From a bacterium UBA4637 (GTDB lineage: Bacteria > Bacteroidota > Bacteroidia > Bacteroidales > Bacteroidaceae): 52,342 nucleotides of DNA. The notes under the pieces were generated by a model that ran no database searches, had not been told where the DNA came from, and saw only the letters and a program-made list of their open reading frames with translations. Of this stretch, positions 33,467 through 43,853 are shown piece by piece (the stretch's first letter is position 1; each line of letters starts with the position of its first letter). Location: assembly GCA_002405875.1 (NCBI GenBank), contig DHMR01000071.1, positions 1 through 52,342 on the forward strand, read 5' to 3'. The position numbers and the translations under genes were made by a program.

Positions 33467-36022
33467 TTAGAGGTCATCGAAGTTAATGACTTGTTCTGAA
33501 GGTTTAGTTTTTTTCTTCTCTTTCTTCTCCTTCTTGTCGCCATTATCTTCTGATGCCTTGGCTTGATTCTCATCGCCTGTTGGTACCTCATGAATCACAG
33601 GGTTTCCATCATCGTCAAGGATAATTTCCTCATTCATGGTAGCGCTATCAGAACGAGTGGTATCTACCTTGGCTTTTGGTACATAACTTTCACAGATATA
33701 CATTTCTCTTGTGATGTCTTCGTCTTTCGGCTTATCGAATTTACCATGATATTTTTTAAATGCCGGGTCTTTGAAGAGAGCTTGCAAGAAGTAGCCACAG
33801 ATAGGCAAGGCTGTGCGTGACCCCTGTCCTAAGGCTCCGGTGCGGAAGTGTATGCACCTGTATTCTCCACCTACCCACGCACCCACTACTAGCTTTGGGC
33901 TTACTCCCATGAACCAAGCATCGGAGTGATTGTTGGTCGTACCGGTTTTACCACCAAATTCAGTGTCTTTATAATCTCCGACATATCCCCAGAGACTTTG
34001 TGACGTGCCCCCTGGTTCGCGCATGCCACCTTGGAGAAGTTGCTGCATTAGGAAGGCACTCTTGTATGGGATGACTTGCTCTGATACGGCCGGTCCACTA
34101 TAGACTTCTTTGCCATCTCGATCGACAATGCGGGTTACCAGCACAGGGTCGTGATGCATTCCGTTGGCAGCAACCGTACTATAGGCACATGCCATTTCCA
34201 AGAGGTTGACGTCGCTAGAACCCAATGCCAATGATGGTTCATCGTCCAAAGGACTTTGTATACCCATCTTCTGGGCGGTCTCGATGATGCGTTTGATGCC
34301 CATTTCTTGTCCGAGGCGTACAGCGACTGAGTTGATACTCTTGGCAAAGGCACTCTTCAAAGGAATGGAGTCGCCCGAGAAGGTACCATTTGCATTGGAT
34401 GGAGTCCATGTCACCATCTCATGCTTCTTCTTGTCGTATACATCCATGGAGATGTATTCGTCTCTACGTTTGTCGCATGGTGTTAAACCTTGGTTCATGG
34501 CTTCGGTGTAAACAAATAGTTTGAAGGTTGAGCCCGGTTGACGTTCTGCTGTCACCTTGTCATATTTCCAAGTGTCGAAGTCAATATCTCCGACCCATGC
34601 TTTGACGGCACCGGTTTGTGGCTCCATGGCTACGAATGCACAGTGCATGAAAGTGGTCATGTATTTGATGGAGTCTTCCGAAGTCATCATCTTGGTAACG
34701 GTACCCTTGTCATAGTCGAAAACCTTGACAGGATGTACCCATTCTTTGTAATAGTAGTTTACCGAATCTGGATTGTTCGGGAATCGAGCCAGTAAGTCTT
34801 TGTAGAATGTCTGGCGTTCAGCGATACCTTGGATGAAGTCTGGTATTTCCTTGTGGTTCTCATCTTGCCATGGATCTTCGCCCAACCATTTACTGCCTGT
34901 ACCTGCTTGGTTACGATGGATGTTCCAATGGTTGTTGAAGTTTTGCTGTACTTGCTTCATCTGCTTGCGTGCAGCTTCCTCTGCATATTTCTGCATGCGT
35001 GTATCTATGGTCGTGTAGATTTTCAAACCGCTTGAGTAGAGGTCGTATCCTTCTTGATCGCACCAGTCTTTCAGATAAGTTGCTACAGCCTCACGGAAGT
35101 ACTTGGCTTGGCCGTCATAGTTTTCTTCCACCTTGAAGTCGAGCTTGATTGGCTCTTCTTTCAATTCGTTGAAGCGCTCCTTGCTCAAGTCTCCATGTGT
35201 CACCATATTATATAATACGGTGTTTCTTCTTGACAAGCTGTTTTTAGGGTTGGTACGAGGGTTGTAATAAGTCGTAGCCTTCAACATACCTACTAATACA
35301 GCAGCTTGGTCTGTTGTCATCTTGGCAGGAGTCGTATTGAAATATGTCTTGGCGGCAGTCTTGATGCCATACGAGTTGGAGCCGAAATCCACCGTGTTGG
35401 CGTACATGGTAATGATTTCTTTTTTAGAATAGACAGTTTCCAACTTGACGGCGATAATCCATTCCTTGCTTTTGACTATCAAAATGCGCAATACAGGAAT
35501 TTTACCCAATAACCCCGTGGAGTATTGAGAGCGAACTCTAAACATATTTTTTGCCAACTGTTGGGTAATCGTCGAAGCACCACGTGCATCATGATGGAAA
35601 ATCGCATCTTTTACAGCTCCAAAAAGACCGATTGGGTCGATACCAAAGTGTTTGTAAAAACGTTCGTCCTCTGTGTCGACAAGTGCTTTGAAGAAATCAG
35701 AGTTCACTTCTTCGTACTTGACAGGTGTTCTGTTCTCATTGAAGTATTTTCCGATCAATTTTCCATCTGCACTATAAATCATGGAGGCTTCGCTTGTCTG
35801 CGGATTCAATATGCCTGAGAAATAACCTGGTGACTTACCGAAGAGCCAAAGAAAGTTGATGTCTACAGCTCCTAAGTATAGTATAAATGCAACGATACAG
35901 CTAATGAGGCCCACGATAGTTTTGGTGTACCATGGCTTTCCTTGGTATAGATGTTTATACCAAGGCCAGAAGCCGCGTAACTTATGCCATGTCCAGGCAA
36001 AGAGTGTTTTGATTTTCTTCAT
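33467..36022 (-). CDS. mrcA: Class A penicillin-binding protein (bifunctional transglycosylase/transpeptidase, PBP1A type)
   Basis: An 851-residue inner-membrane enzyme that polymerises and cross-links peptidoglycan. A membrane span lies at about 34-52. The transglycosylase domain has catalytic Glu118 in DTEDERFYKHFG, then RGASTITQQLAKN and KKEIITMYAN. The transpeptidase domain has SxxK with Ser498 (QPGSTFKLF), a SIN-type SxN motif, and KTGT near 690 (GGKTGTTNNH). The last 70 residues are low-complexity and Lys/Glu-rich. Length and order are those of the PBP1A type. It follows miaA after about 130 bases, in which a promoter can be seen. Confidence 0.95.
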   Translation of the reverse strand: MKKIKTLFAWTWHKLRGFWPWYKHLYQGKPWYTKTIVGLISCIVAFILYLGAVDINFLWLFGKSPGYFSGILNPQTSEASMIYSADGKLIGKYFNENRTPVKYEEVNSDFFKALVDTEDERFYKHFGIDPIGLFGAVKDAIFHHDARGASTITQQLAKNMFRVRSQYSTGLLGKIPVLRILIVKSKEWIIAVKLETVYSKKEIITMYANTVDFGSNSYGIKTAAKTYFNTTPAKMTTDQAAVLVGMLKATTYYNPRTNPKNSLSRRNTVLYNMVTHGDLSKERFNELKEEPIKLDFKVEENYDGQAKYFREAVATYLKDWCDQEGYDLYSSGLKIYTTIDTRMQKYAEEAARKQMKQVQQNFNNHWNIHRNQAGTGSKWLGEDPWQDENHKEIPDFIQGIAERQTFYKDLLARFPNNPDSVNYYYKEWVHPVKVFDYDKGTVTKMMTSEDSIKYMTTFMHCAFVAMEPQTGAVKAWVGDIDFDTWKYDKVTAERQPGSTFKLFVYTEAMNQGLTPCDKRRDEYISMDVYDKKKHEMVTWTPSNANGTFSGDSIPLKSAFAKSINSVAVRLGQEMGIKRIIETAQKMGIQSPLDDEPSLALGSSDVNLLEMACAYSTVAANGMHHDPVLVTRIVDRDGKEVYSGPAVSEQVIPYKSAFLMQQLLQGGMREPGGTSQSLWGYVGDYKDTEFGGKTGTTNNHSDAWFMGVSPKLVVGAWVGGEYRCIHFRTGALGQGSRTALPICGYFLQALFKDPAFKKYHGKFDKPKDEDITREMYICESYVPKAKVDTTRSDSATMNEEIILDDDGNPVIHEVPTGDENQAKASEDNGDKKEKKEKKKTKPSEQVINFDDL

Positions 36023-36122
36023 GTCCTTTTAAATTGAGTCTACCGGAAGAGCCCTTGGGTGTTCTTCTTCGATAGAACTGTTTTGATTGATTTGATAGAA
36101 CTAATGTTACTTACTTTTAGAA

Positions 36123-36135
36123 CTAATATAATTAG
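36123..36135. promoter_or_regulatory. Palindrome CTAATATAATTAG at the predicted transcript start of the PBP gene
   Basis: A perfect 13-base palindrome lies just downstream of the -7 box on the minus strand and overlaps the expected start point. It could be an operator, though AT-rich palindromes arise easily by chance. Confidence 0.3.
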
Positions 36136-36138
36136 CTG

Positions 36139-36168
36139 CAAAAATAGTAAAATTATTTGTTATCCAAG
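36139..36168 (-). promoter_or_regulatory. Promoter of the PBP gene, reaching into the end of miaA
   Basis: The minus strand reads TATTTTTG (36146-36139), with a TTG-containing -33 candidate near 36168-36165 (18 bases), inside the last codons of miaA. It gives the PBP gene its own transcript within the minus-strand series. Confidence 0.5.
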
Positions 36169-37061
36169 CAGCTATCCATATAATTTATGATTTCTTTAAC
36201 GTTATCGGGGTGAAACCATCGGATTTCTTCGTCTCGCTTAAACCAAGTAAGCTGTTTGCGCATGTACTCACGGCTGTGCGATTGGATTTGTCGAACTGCT
36301 TCGTCTTTGTCAATCTCTCCATCAAAGTAAGCGAATAATTCTTTGTAGCCTACCGTTCTCAATGCGGTCAATCCTTTTTTCGGATATACCTTCCTTGCTT
36401 CTTCTTCCAATCCTTCTTTCATCATGTCTTCCACTCTTTGGTTGATGCGGTTGTATAATTCAGTACGCACTCTGTTGAGCCCTATCTTGATGATTCGAAA
36501 AGGTCTTTGCTTCTTTTCTGCCGTTCTGAAAGATGTGTAGGTTTGTCCAGTCTGATGACATATTTCTAATGCATGTACCACTCTCCTAGGGTTCTTCTTG
36601 TCTACGATTTTCCAATGTTGTGGATCTAACTGGCGTAGTTCTTCAACTAAGGCTTCCAAGCCTTCTTTTTCCAACCGTTGTTTCATCTGGGTTCGGATGT
36701 CGTCCCGTATGGTGGGAATGTCGTCGATGCCTTTGCAGACCGCATCAATGTACATCATGCTTCCACCTGCAAGCAAGGCTACGTTGTGGGATGGAAATAT
36801 TTCTTCATTCAAGATTCTCATCACGTCTTCCTCGTACATGGCTGCACTGTAATAGTCTTCAATGTGATGGTTGCCGACAAAATAATGTCTCACTCTTTTT
36901 TGCTGTTCTTTCGTTGGAGCTGCCGTTCCGATTGGCAATTCTTGAAAAATCTGTCTAGAGTCTGCATTGATGATAGGGGTTTGAAGATACTCAGCCAAGG
37001 ATAAGCAGAGCTCTGTTTTTCCAACGCCGGTAGGACCTAATATGACAATGAGAGTTTTCAT
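36153..37061 (-). CDS. miaA: tRNA dimethylallyltransferase MiaA
   Basis: A 302-residue enzyme that adds a dimethylallyl group to A37 of tRNAs reading UNN codons. The P-loop is GPTGVGKTE (9-17). Further landmarks are [20 protein letters not shown], a [13 protein letters not shown] segment, and the C-terminal [14 protein letters not shown] followed by the basic tRNA-contact part ([14 protein letters not shown]). Length and motifs are normal. It follows lpxA in the same direction after a 178-base gap. Confidence 0.97.
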   Translation of the reverse strand: MKTLIVILGPTGVGKTELCLSLAEYLQTPIINADSRQIFQELPIGTAAPTKEQQKRVRHYFVGNHHIEDYYSAAMYEEDVMRILNEEIFPSHNVALLAGGSMMYIDAVCKGIDDIPTIRDDIRTQMKQRLEKEGLEALVEELRQLDPQHWKIVDKKNPRRVVHALEICHQTGQTYTSFRTAEKKQRPFRIIKIGLNRVRTELYNRINQRVEDMMKEGLEEEARKVYPKKGLTALRTVGYKELFAYFDGEIDKDEAVRQIQSHSREYMRKQLTWFKRDEEIRWFHPDNVKEIINYMDSCLDNK

Positions 37062-37120
37062 GAAAGTGCTTGTTTTAAATCAAATAAATCAAAATAAATA
37101 GAATCTATCTGTAGGCTTAA

Positions 37121-37159
37121 TAGTTGATAAAATATAACTACATAGTTGATAGAATATAA
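37121..37159. repeat. Two direct 17-base repeats upstream of miaA
   Basis: TAGTTGATAAAATATAA (37121-37137) and TAGTTGATAGAATATAA (37143-37159) differ at one base and start 22 bases apart, about two helix turns. They lie 60-100 bases before the miaA start codon. Confidence 0.6.
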
Positions 37160-37185
37160 GAAGTCTTTCGTCAGATAGGGGATTA

Positions 37186-37221
37186 GGGCATTCTTGTCGC
37201 TTATTTTCGATAAGAATGCCC
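37186..37221 (-). terminator. Hairpin after lpxA
   Basis: GGGCATTCTTGTCG (37186-37199) pairs with CGATAAGAATGCCC (37208-37221) with one mismatch over 14 positions. It follows the lpxA stop by 19 bases. There is no T run after it on the minus strand, so termination may be partial. Confidence 0.55.
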
Positions 37222-37239
37222 AATGAAAAGATAATATTT

Positions 37240-38010
37240 CTATCTGATAATTCCTCTTTTGGAAGATTCTACGAAATCAATGATGTATTGGATTTCTGGT
37301 ATGACTTCCATGGTTTTCTTGATTTCTTCGATTCCTTCCTTCAATACTCCTTTGGAATAAAGTATGCGGTAGGCTTCGTGGATGGTTTCTATGAGCTCGT
37401 TGCTGAAACCACGACGACGAAGTCCTACTAGGTTTAGGCCACAATATCTGGTAGGTTCTTTGCCTGCGATAATATAAGGTGGAATATCCTGTGAAAAACG
37501 GCAACCGCCTTGGATCATGACATACCCTGCGATATGGCAGAATTGATGGACTAGAACGTTGGCGCTGACGATGGCGTTGTCGTCCACGATAACTTCACCG
37601 GCAAATTTGGTGGAGTTTCCGATGATCAATCCATTGCCAAGCACGCAGTCATGTGCGACATGTACAGTTTCCATCAAGAGATTATGACTGCCAACAACTG
37701 TCTTACCTTTTGAGGCGGTTCCACGAGAGATGGTTACGTTCTCACGGATACTGTTGTTGTCGCCTACCTCACAAGTCGTTGTCTCGCCCTTGTATTTCAA
37801 GTCTTGTGGCTTCGTGGAGATGCTTGCTCCAGGGAAGAACTCATTGTTGTTGCCGATTCTGGCTCCAACGTGCAGGGTTACACTGTTCTGAAGAACATTG
37901 TTGTCGCCCAGCACCGTGTCCTTGTCTATATAGCAGAAAGGACCTATAATGTTGTTGTCACCGAGTTTGGCCTCGGGATGAACAAATGCTAAAGGACTAA
38001 TCTGGTTCAT
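37240..38010 (-). CDS. lpxA: UDP-N-acetylglucosamine O-acyltransferase LpxA
   Basis: A 256-residue left-handed beta-helix enzyme that adds the first 3-hydroxyacyl chain in lipid A synthesis. Hexapeptide repeats run from about 8 to 190. The catalytic His120 is in TVHVAHDC. The C-terminal helical part starts near GLNLVGLRRRGF. It follows lpxC-fabZ by 6 bases, so the two are translated from one message. Confidence 0.97.
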   Translation of the reverse strand: MNQISPLAFVHPEAKLGDNNIIGPFCYIDKDTVLGDNNVLQNSVTLHVGARIGNNNEFFPGASISTKPQDLKYKGETTTCEVGDNNSIRENVTISRGTASKGKTVVGSHNLLMETVHVAHDCVLGNGLIIGNSTKFAGEVIVDDNAIVSANVLVHQFCHIAGYVMIQGGCRFSQDIPPYIIAGKEPTRYCGLNLVGLRRRGFSNELIETIHEAYRILYSKGVLKEGIEEIKKTMEVIPEIQYIIDFVESSKRGIIR

Positions 38011-38016
38011 AATTGT

Positions 38017-39399
38017 TTATTTGTTTTTGACGATTTGTGCAGTAAAGGTTGCCTCGGCCACCACCTGGTCGCCGACGAACATATAACCTTTCATGCTGCT
38101 GATGCCATGGCGTACGGGTGCCAATAATTCTACTCGGAAGAGGAGGGTGTCTCCAGGAACGACTTTTTTGCGGAACTTGACATCGTCCAGTTTCATGAAG
38201 TAAGTACTCCAGCGTTCTGGTTCTTCCAGTTGGTTGAGTACAAGCAGTCCGCCGCATTGTGCCATCGCCTCTACCTGCAACACTCCTGGCATCACTGGCT
38301 CCTCAGGGAAGTGACCTTGGAAGAAAGGTTCGTTACTTGTTACGTTCTTGATTCCGACAATACTAGTTGGCCCCATAGCTATCACCTTGTCTACCAACTG
38401 CATAGGATAGCGATGTGGAAGCAGTTGCCTAATGCGGATGTTGTCCATGATTGGCTCCTCGTTTGGATTGTAGATAGGTGCCTGTATTTCATGCTTGCGG
38501 ATTTCCTTGCGCATTTGACGGGCAAACTTATTGTTTACAGTATGACCTGGGCGAGTGGCGATGATGCGTCCTTTGATAGGTTTGCCAATGAGTGCCATGT
38601 CACCGATGATGTCGAGCAACTTATGGCGTGTACACTCGTTTTCCCACTGCAGTGGCTTGTGTTGGATATACCCAAGTTTGGTTGCATCCATGTGTGGTAC
38701 CTTGAGATGATCGGCAAGTTGGTCGAGTTGGGTTTGATCTACTTGTCTCTCGTAGATGACTATCGCATTGTCCAAGTCTCCTCCTTTGATGAGATTGGCC
38801 TGGAGCAGTGGCATGATGTCACGAACAAACACGAAGGTACGAGCGGAAGCAATCTCCTCTGCATAATTCTCTATCTTGTCAAGTGTGGCAAACTGGCTAT
38901 TGATAAATTTGCTTTCGAAGGAGCACATGGCTGTTATGCTGAATTCCTCGTCAGGAAGTATCGTAATGACAGAACCGTTCTCTTCCTTAACTTCTATCTT
39001 GTGACGGATGATATAGTAGTCTTTCTCAGCGTTTTGTTCCAGAATACCCACGCCATTGATTTTCTCCACGTACATAGCTGCGGAACCATCGAGGATAGGG
39101 AACTCAGGACCGTTGACCTGGATGAGGCAATTGTCGATGCCTAGGGCATAGAGGGCAGACATGCCATGCTCGATGGTACTGACGCGAATATCACCTTTTC
39201 CCAGTACGGTACCTCGCTGTGTCTCTACCACGTTTTCAGCTACAGCCTGTATGATAGGCTCTCCTTCTAGGTCTATGCGTTGTATTTTGTAACCGGTGTT
39301 CTCTGGGGCAGGATTGAATGTCACGGTCAGACTCAATCCGGTGTGCAAACCTTTACCGCACAATGAGAAACTACCCTTTAGTGTCTTTTGTTTTGACAT
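38017..39399 (-). CDS. lpxC-fabZ: LpxC-FabZ fusion: UDP-3-O-acyl-GlcNAc deacetylase and 3-hydroxyacyl-ACP dehydratase
   Basis: A 460-residue two-domain protein, a fusion characteristic of Bacteroidota. Residues 1 to about 305 are LpxC, the committed step of lipid A synthesis: GKGLHTG at the start, zinc ligand His78 in STIEHGMSAL, then the HKLLDIIGD helix. Residues about 318-460 are FabZ of fatty acid synthesis: LPHRYPMQLVDKV, then the catalytic FQGHFPEEPVMPGVLQVEAMAQ. Both activities compete for or produce acyl-ACP, so the fusion ties lipid A and fatty acid supply together. It lies between lpxD and lpxA in one operon. Confidence 0.97.
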   Translation of the reverse strand: MSKQKTLKGSFSLCGKGLHTGLSLTVTFNPAPENTGYKIQRIDLEGEPIIQAVAENVVETQRGTVLGKGDIRVSTIEHGMSALYALGIDNCLIQVNGPEFPILDGSAAMYVEKINGVGILEQNAEKDYYIIRHKIEVKEENGSVITILPDEEFSITAMCSFESKFINSQFATLDKIENYAEEIASARTFVFVRDIMPLLQANLIKGGDLDNAIVIYERQVDQTQLDQLADHLKVPHMDATKLGYIQHKPLQWENECTRHKLLDIIGDMALIGKPIKGRIIATRPGHTVNNKFARQMRKEIRKHEIQAPIYNPNEEPIMDNIRIRQLLPHRYPMQLVDKVIAMGPTSIVGIKNVTSNEPFFQGHFPEEPVMPGVLQVEAMAQCGGLLVLNQLEEPERWSTYFMKLDDVKFRKKVVPGDTLLFRVELLAPVRHGISSMKGYMFVGDQVVAEATFTAQIVKNK

Positions 39400-39474
39400 A
39401 ACGATTTTTTTTTTATGTTAAATGTTAAGTGGCAATCGGTTTTCTCATTTTGCACTCGACATTTAACGCTGATG

Positions 39475-40506
39475 TTACTTTTTCTTCAGTTCTTCCACTT
39501 GCTTTTTGAGCTCGTTCAATTCCTTGTACATGTCAGGCAAGCGACGGAAAATGGCTTGTGACTTGAAGTATGAACGTTGCTCCATAGGTGGAGTGCCGAT
39601 GAGTTGCTGTCCGCTTTTAAGGCTACCGGGCACACCGCTTTGTGCACCGAGGAATACCTTGTCGCCGATTGTGATGTGTCCTGCGATGCCTACTTGACCA
39701 CCAAACATACACCATTGGCCAACCTTGGCGCTACCTGCTATACCTACTTGTGCTGACATAACTGTATTCTCTCCAATGTCGGTATTGTGGGCGATCTGTA
39801 CGAGGTTGTCGAGCTTGACGCCCTTACGTACATAGGTACTACCCATGGTAGAGCGGTCTACGCAAGTGTTGGCACCTATTTCCACATTGTCTTCGATGGT
39901 AACAATACCGATCTGCGGAATCTTGTCATATCCTTCTGGACCTGGAGCGAATCCAAATCCATCTGCGCCAATGACACTACCTGCATGGATAGTGACATTG
40001 TTGCCCAAGCGGCATCCATGATAGATGCTTACGTTCGGATAAATGAGAGCGTTGTCTCCCATCTTGACTCCGTCACCGATATAGGCGTGTGGATAAATTT
40101 GGCTACCTTCTCCAATCTCTGCGCCATCACCGACATAGGCGAAGGCTCCAATGTATACATTCTCGGCTATCTTCGCTTTAGGTGAAATGAAGGCCAGTGG
40201 GTCAATGCCTGTCTTCTTGGGCTTCATAGATTCATACATCTGAAGCAACTTTGCCACACACTCATAAGCGTTCTTGACGCGAATCAATGTAGTACTCACA
40301 GGCTTTTCCAATTCTACCGTCTCATCTATCAAGACGATGCTTGATTTCGTGTCGTAAACATAATGAGTATATTTAGGATTGGAAAGGAACGAAATCGCCC
40401 CTTCCTTACCTTCTTCAATTTTTGCGAAGGTGTTGACTTTTGCATTCTCATCACCTTCTACACGGCCCTGGACGAGCTGTGCTATTTGTTGAGCTGTAAA
40501 TTCCAT
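39475..40506 (-). CDS. lpxD: UDP-3-O-acylglucosamine N-acyltransferase LpxD
   Basis: A 343-residue enzyme adding the second acyl chain in lipid A synthesis. An N-terminal uridine-binding domain (1-100) is followed by hexapeptide repeats of a left-handed beta-helix (about 105-320), with GFGFAPG and the catalytic His240 in [11 protein letters not shown]. The C-terminus is a coiled helix ([18 protein letters not shown]). It starts 34 bases after pyrF and is followed by lpxC-fabZ after 75 bases. Confidence 0.97.
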   Translation of the reverse strand: MEFTAQQIAQLVQGRVEGDENAKVNTFAKIEEGKEGAISFLSNPKYTHYVYDTKSSIVLIDETVELEKPVSTTLIRVKNAYECVAKLLQMYESMKPKKTGIDPLAFISPKAKIAENVYIGAFAYVGDGAEIGEGSQIYPHAYIGDGVKMGDNALIYPNVSIYHGCRLGNNVTIHAGSVIGADGFGFAPGPEGYDKIPQIGIVTIEDNVEIGANTCVDRSTMGSTYVRKGVKLDNLVQIAHNTDIGENTVMSAQVGIAGSAKVGQWCMFGGQVGIAGHITIGDKVFLGAQSGVPGSLKSGQQLIGTPPMEQRSYFKSQAIFRRLPDMYKELNELKKQVEELKKK

Positions 40507-40540
40507 ATTCCCTATTGTTCTATTAGAAAAGTGAATGTGA

Positions 40541-41383
40541 TTAGAGCTTGGCTAATTCATCAGCCATCTGCTCTTGCAATTCCTTGGCTTTCTGTGCGGC
40601 TACTTCGGCAAAGTCCTCGCCATGACCTGCATAGATGATTCCTCGGGATGAGTTGACTAGCAATCCACAGTCCTTGATGATGCCATACTTACATACCTCT
40701 TGTAGACTTCCTCCCTGGGCACCTACGCCCGGTACAAGCAAGAAATGGTTTGGCGCAACCTTTCGTATGTCCTCAAACATACTGCCTTGCGTGGCACCTA
40801 CTACATACATCATATTTTCGTCATTACCCCATTCCTGGCTTTTCTTCAAAACCTTCTCAAATAGACGCTCGCCTTCTTTGTCTTCTGTAAGTTGGAAATC
40901 GTGGCTACCCTTGTTGCTGGTCAAAGCAAGGAGAATAACCCACTTGCCCTCATACTCCAAAAAAGGCTTGACAGAATCCTCACCCATGTAAGGGGCTACA
41001 GTCAAGGAGTCGAGGTCGTACTCCTTGAAGAAAGTCTGGGCATACATCTTGGATGTGTTGCCAATGTCTCCTCGCTTGGCATCGGCGATGATGAAGTGGT
41101 GTGGGTAGTGCGCTTTCAGGTACTTGATAGTGTTCTCGAAAGCGATCATGCCATCGATGCCACGACTCTCATAGAATGCCAAATTGGGTTTGTAGGCTAC
41201 ACAATAAGGGGCAGTGGCATCAATGATAGCTTTGTTGAAACGGAATATCATTTCGGCTTCTGCACCTTGGATCTCTTCGTCGTTGACAATACATTCTGGC
41301 AACTTTTCTATATCGGTATCCAAACCTACACACAAGAAACTCTTTTTTGTGAAGATTTGCTCTACAAGTTCTTTTCTATTCAT
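40541..41383 (-). CDS. pyrF: Orotidine-5'-phosphate decarboxylase, type 2
   Basis: A 280-residue enzyme that makes UMP from orotidine monophosphate. It belongs to the longer second class of the family. Landmarks are FLCVGLDTD (16-24), catalytic Lys103 in [10 protein letters not shown], and a phosphate-binding VPGVGAQGG with NSSRGI near the C-terminus. It follows prfA after 47 bases. Together with purM and purC in the same series, it makes the block rich in nucleotide synthesis. Confidence 0.96.
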   Translation of the reverse strand: MNRKELVEQIFTKKSFLCVGLDTDIEKLPECIVNDEEIQGAEAEMIFRFNKAIIDATAPYCVAYKPNLAFYESRGIDGMIAFENTIKYLKAHYPHHFIIADAKRGDIGNTSKMYAQTFFKEYDLDSLTVAPYMGEDSVKPFLEYEGKWVILLALTSNKGSHDFQLTEDKEGERLFEKVLKKSQEWGNDENMMYVVGATQGSMFEDIRKVAPNHFLLVPGVGAQGGSLQEVCKYGIIKDCGLLVNSSRGIIYAGHGEDFAEVAAQKAKELQEQMADELAKL

Positions 41384-41430
41384 AATATAATCAAGTTAGA
41401 AGTCAGGAGTTTTCTAACTCCAAACTAAAT

Positions 41431-42543
41431 TTATAGTTCTGTTTCTTTCAATTTCTCTGCATTTTCCGCCACGGTCAATGCATCGATCATGTCCTGGATA
41501 TCGCCACCCAGGAATCCGCTCAAGTCGTGAGTGGTATAGCCGATGCGGTGGTCGGTGACACGACCTTGTGGAAAGTTGTACGTGCGAATCTTGGCACTAC
41601 GGTCACCTGTGGATACCAAACTCTTACGGCGACTGGCGATGTCGTCGATATATTTTTGGTGCTCACGGTCGTGGATGAATGTGTAGAGGCGGCTCAAGGC
41701 ACGCTCCTTGTTCTTTGGCTGGTCACGGGTTTCCGTACACTCGATGAGGATTTCCTCTACCTCACCTGTGTTGGGGTTCTTCCATGGATAGCGTAGTCGC
41801 ACGCCGGATTCCACCTTGTTGACATTCTGACCACCGGCGCCAGAGCTACGGAAGGTATCCCATTTGATGTCGCCTTCATTGATGTTGACCTCAAACTTGT
41901 CTGCCTCTGGTAGTACCGCTACGGTAGCGGCAGAAGTATGCATGCGACCTTGTGTCTCAGTGGCAGGAACACGCTGTACACGGTGAACGCCTGATTCGTA
42001 CTTCAAGGTGCCATAAACATCTGTGCCGCTGACAGCGAAGTCAATCTCCTTGTAGCCACCTACTGCGCCTTCTGATACAGAGGTGACGCTGACGGTCCAA
42101 CCTTTTGACTCACAGTATTTTTTGTACATGTTGAAGAGATCGCCTGCAAACAGGGCTGCCTCGTCACCACCTGCTCCTCCACGTATTTCCATCTGTACGT
42201 TTTTGGCATCTTCTGGATCTTTTGGCACCAGGGCTATCTTGATTTCCTCTTCTAGCTTAGGTTGGAGAGCTTCATTCTCGTTTAATTCCTCACGTGCCAT
42301 CTCTTTCATCTCAGGATCGCTTTCGTTGGCTAGGATGTCCTTGGCTTCTTTGATGGCGTTCAGGCAGTTGATGTAACGTTTGCGAGCGTCCATGATGTCT
42401 CCGAGGTCTTTCCATTCCTTTGTCAACTTGACATAGCGGGGTTGGTCGGCGATGACATCTGGGTCTGTGATGAGGGTGCTTACTTCCTCGTAACGGCTCT
42501 CAAGACCATCGAGCTTTTGTAGTATGTTATTGTTGTCTGGCAT
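41431..42543 (-). CDS. prfA: Peptide chain release factor 1
   Basis: A 370-residue factor that ends translation at UAA and UAG. The stop-codon reading motif is PAT (in RVPATETQGR). The peptidyl-tRNA hydrolysis motif GGQ lies at 237-239 (SSGAGGQNVNK), and the KNKERALSRL-type helix follows. The length is normal. It lies in the minus-strand series between purM and pyrF. Confidence 0.97.
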   Translation of the reverse strand: MPDNNNILQKLDGLESRYEEVSTLITDPDVIADQPRYVKLTKEWKDLGDIMDARKRYINCLNAIKEAKDILANESDPEMKEMAREELNENEALQPKLEEEIKIALVPKDPEDAKNVQMEIRGGAGGDEAALFAGDLFNMYKKYCESKGWTVSVTSVSEGAVGGYKEIDFAVSGTDVYGTLKYESGVHRVQRVPATETQGRMHTSAATVAVLPEADKFEVNINEGDIKWDTFRSSGAGGQNVNKVESGVRLRYPWKNPNTGEVEEILIECTETRDQPKNKERALSRLYTFIHDREHQKYIDDIASRRKSLVSTGDRSAKIRTYNFPQGRVTDHRIGYTTHDLSGFLGGDIQDMIDALTVAENAEKLKETEL

Positions 42544-42623
42544 AATTCTTTATGTCTCTTTTTTTTATATATAACACTTGTTTTCTGAATAACTTGCTTA
42601 GTTGAGGCAAATTTTTCAGAGGA

Positions 42624-43787
42624 TTAGTAGTTAAATTCTCCAAACTCACTCTGTATGGTCAAGCTGCGCTTGCCTTTCTCGATGTGTCCCACAATCTGAG
42701 CATCGATGTTGAAGCTCTTGCTGATGGCGATGACCTTCTCTGCCATCTCTGGACAAACATAGATTTCCATGCGGTGACCCATGTTGAATACTTGGTACAT
42801 TTCTTTCCAGTCGGTGCCTGAGCAGTCGTGGATAGCCTTGAAAAGAGGTGGCACTGGGAACATGTTGTCTTTGACGACCTTGCAGTCTTCGCCCACGAAG
42901 TGCAATACCTTGGTCTGTGCACCACCGGTGCAGTGTACCATTCCGTGAATCTCTGGTCGCATCTCGTCGAGCAATTTCTTGATGACTGGTGCATAAGTAC
43001 GGGTAGGAGAGAGTACGAGTTCGCCAGCGTTGATTGGTGAACCTTCCACCTCGTCTGTCAACTGATACTTACCGCTGTATACCAATTCCTCAGGTACGGC
43101 ATGGTCGTAGCTCTCTGGATATTTCTTAGCCAAATATTTGGCGAATACATCATGTCGAGCCGAGGTGAGACCATTGCTTCCCATACCGCCATTGTATTTT
43201 TTCTCGTAGGAGGCCTGACCGATAGATGAGAGACCTACGATGACATCCCCTGGACGAATGTTGGCATTATTGATGACATCGCTACGCTTCATGCGGCAAG
43301 TTACGGTCGAGTCAACGATGATGGTGCGTACCAAGTCGCCTACGTCAGCTGTCTCACCACCTGTAGGGTAGATTCCTATGCCCATGTCTCGCATTTCGTG
43401 GAGAAGTTCGTCTGTACCATTGATGATGGCTGAGATGACTTCACCAGGGACAAGCATCTTGTTTCGACCAATGGTGGAAGAAACCAAGATGTTGTCGACG
43501 GCACCCACGCAAAGCAAATCGTCCGTGTTCATCACGACAGCGTCCTGGGCGATTCCTTTCCATACGGAGAGATCACCTGTTTCCTTCCAGTACATGTATG
43601 CCAAGCTTGACTTGGTGCCTGCACCATCGGCGTGCATGATGTTGCAATACTCAGGATCTCCCCCCAAGATGTCAGGAATAATCTTGCAAAAAGCTTGAGG
43701 GAAGATTCCCTTGTCGATGTTCTTGATGGCGTTGTGCACATCCTCCTTGGCGGCACTTACACCGCGCATCATATAGCGATTGTCCAT
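42624..43787 (-). CDS. purM: Phosphoribosylformylglycinamidine cyclo-ligase (AIR synthase)
   Basis: A 387-residue enzyme forming aminoimidazole ribonucleotide in purine synthesis. It is of the divergent Bacteroidota form: HADGAGTKSSLAYMYWK replaces the classical substrate loop, followed by AQDAVVMNTDDLLCVGA, PTGGETADVGDLVRT and a C-terminal HCTGGAQTKVLHF. The fold and order match PurM, and the length is slightly longer than the Escherichia coli enzyme. Another purine gene, purC, lies three genes away in the same series. Confidence 0.93.
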   Translation of the reverse strand: MDNRYMMRGVSAAKEDVHNAIKNIDKGIFPQAFCKIIPDILGGDPEYCNIMHADGAGTKSSLAYMYWKETGDLSVWKGIAQDAVVMNTDDLLCVGAVDNILVSSTIGRNKMLVPGEVISAIINGTDELLHEMRDMGIGIYPTGGETADVGDLVRTIIVDSTVTCRMKRSDVINNANIRPGDVIVGLSSIGQASYEKKYNGGMGSNGLTSARHDVFAKYLAKKYPESYDHAVPEELVYSGKYQLTDEVEGSPINAGELVLSPTRTYAPVIKKLLDEMRPEIHGMVHCTGGAQTKVLHFVGEDCKVVKDNMFPVPPLFKAIHDCSGTDWKEMYQVFNMGHRMEIYVCPEMAEKVIAISKSFNIDAQIVGHIEKGKRSLTIQSEFGEFNY

Positions 43788-43853
43788 TTCTGTTAATTTT
43801 CTATTTATATGTTTCTTTATCGAATATTCAATTTTGAAAAACTCCTGACCGAA

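Noticed and set aside
38230..39144. A 304-codon plus-strand frame opposite lpxC-fabZ
   Set aside because: It is a shadow of the well-conserved fusion gene.
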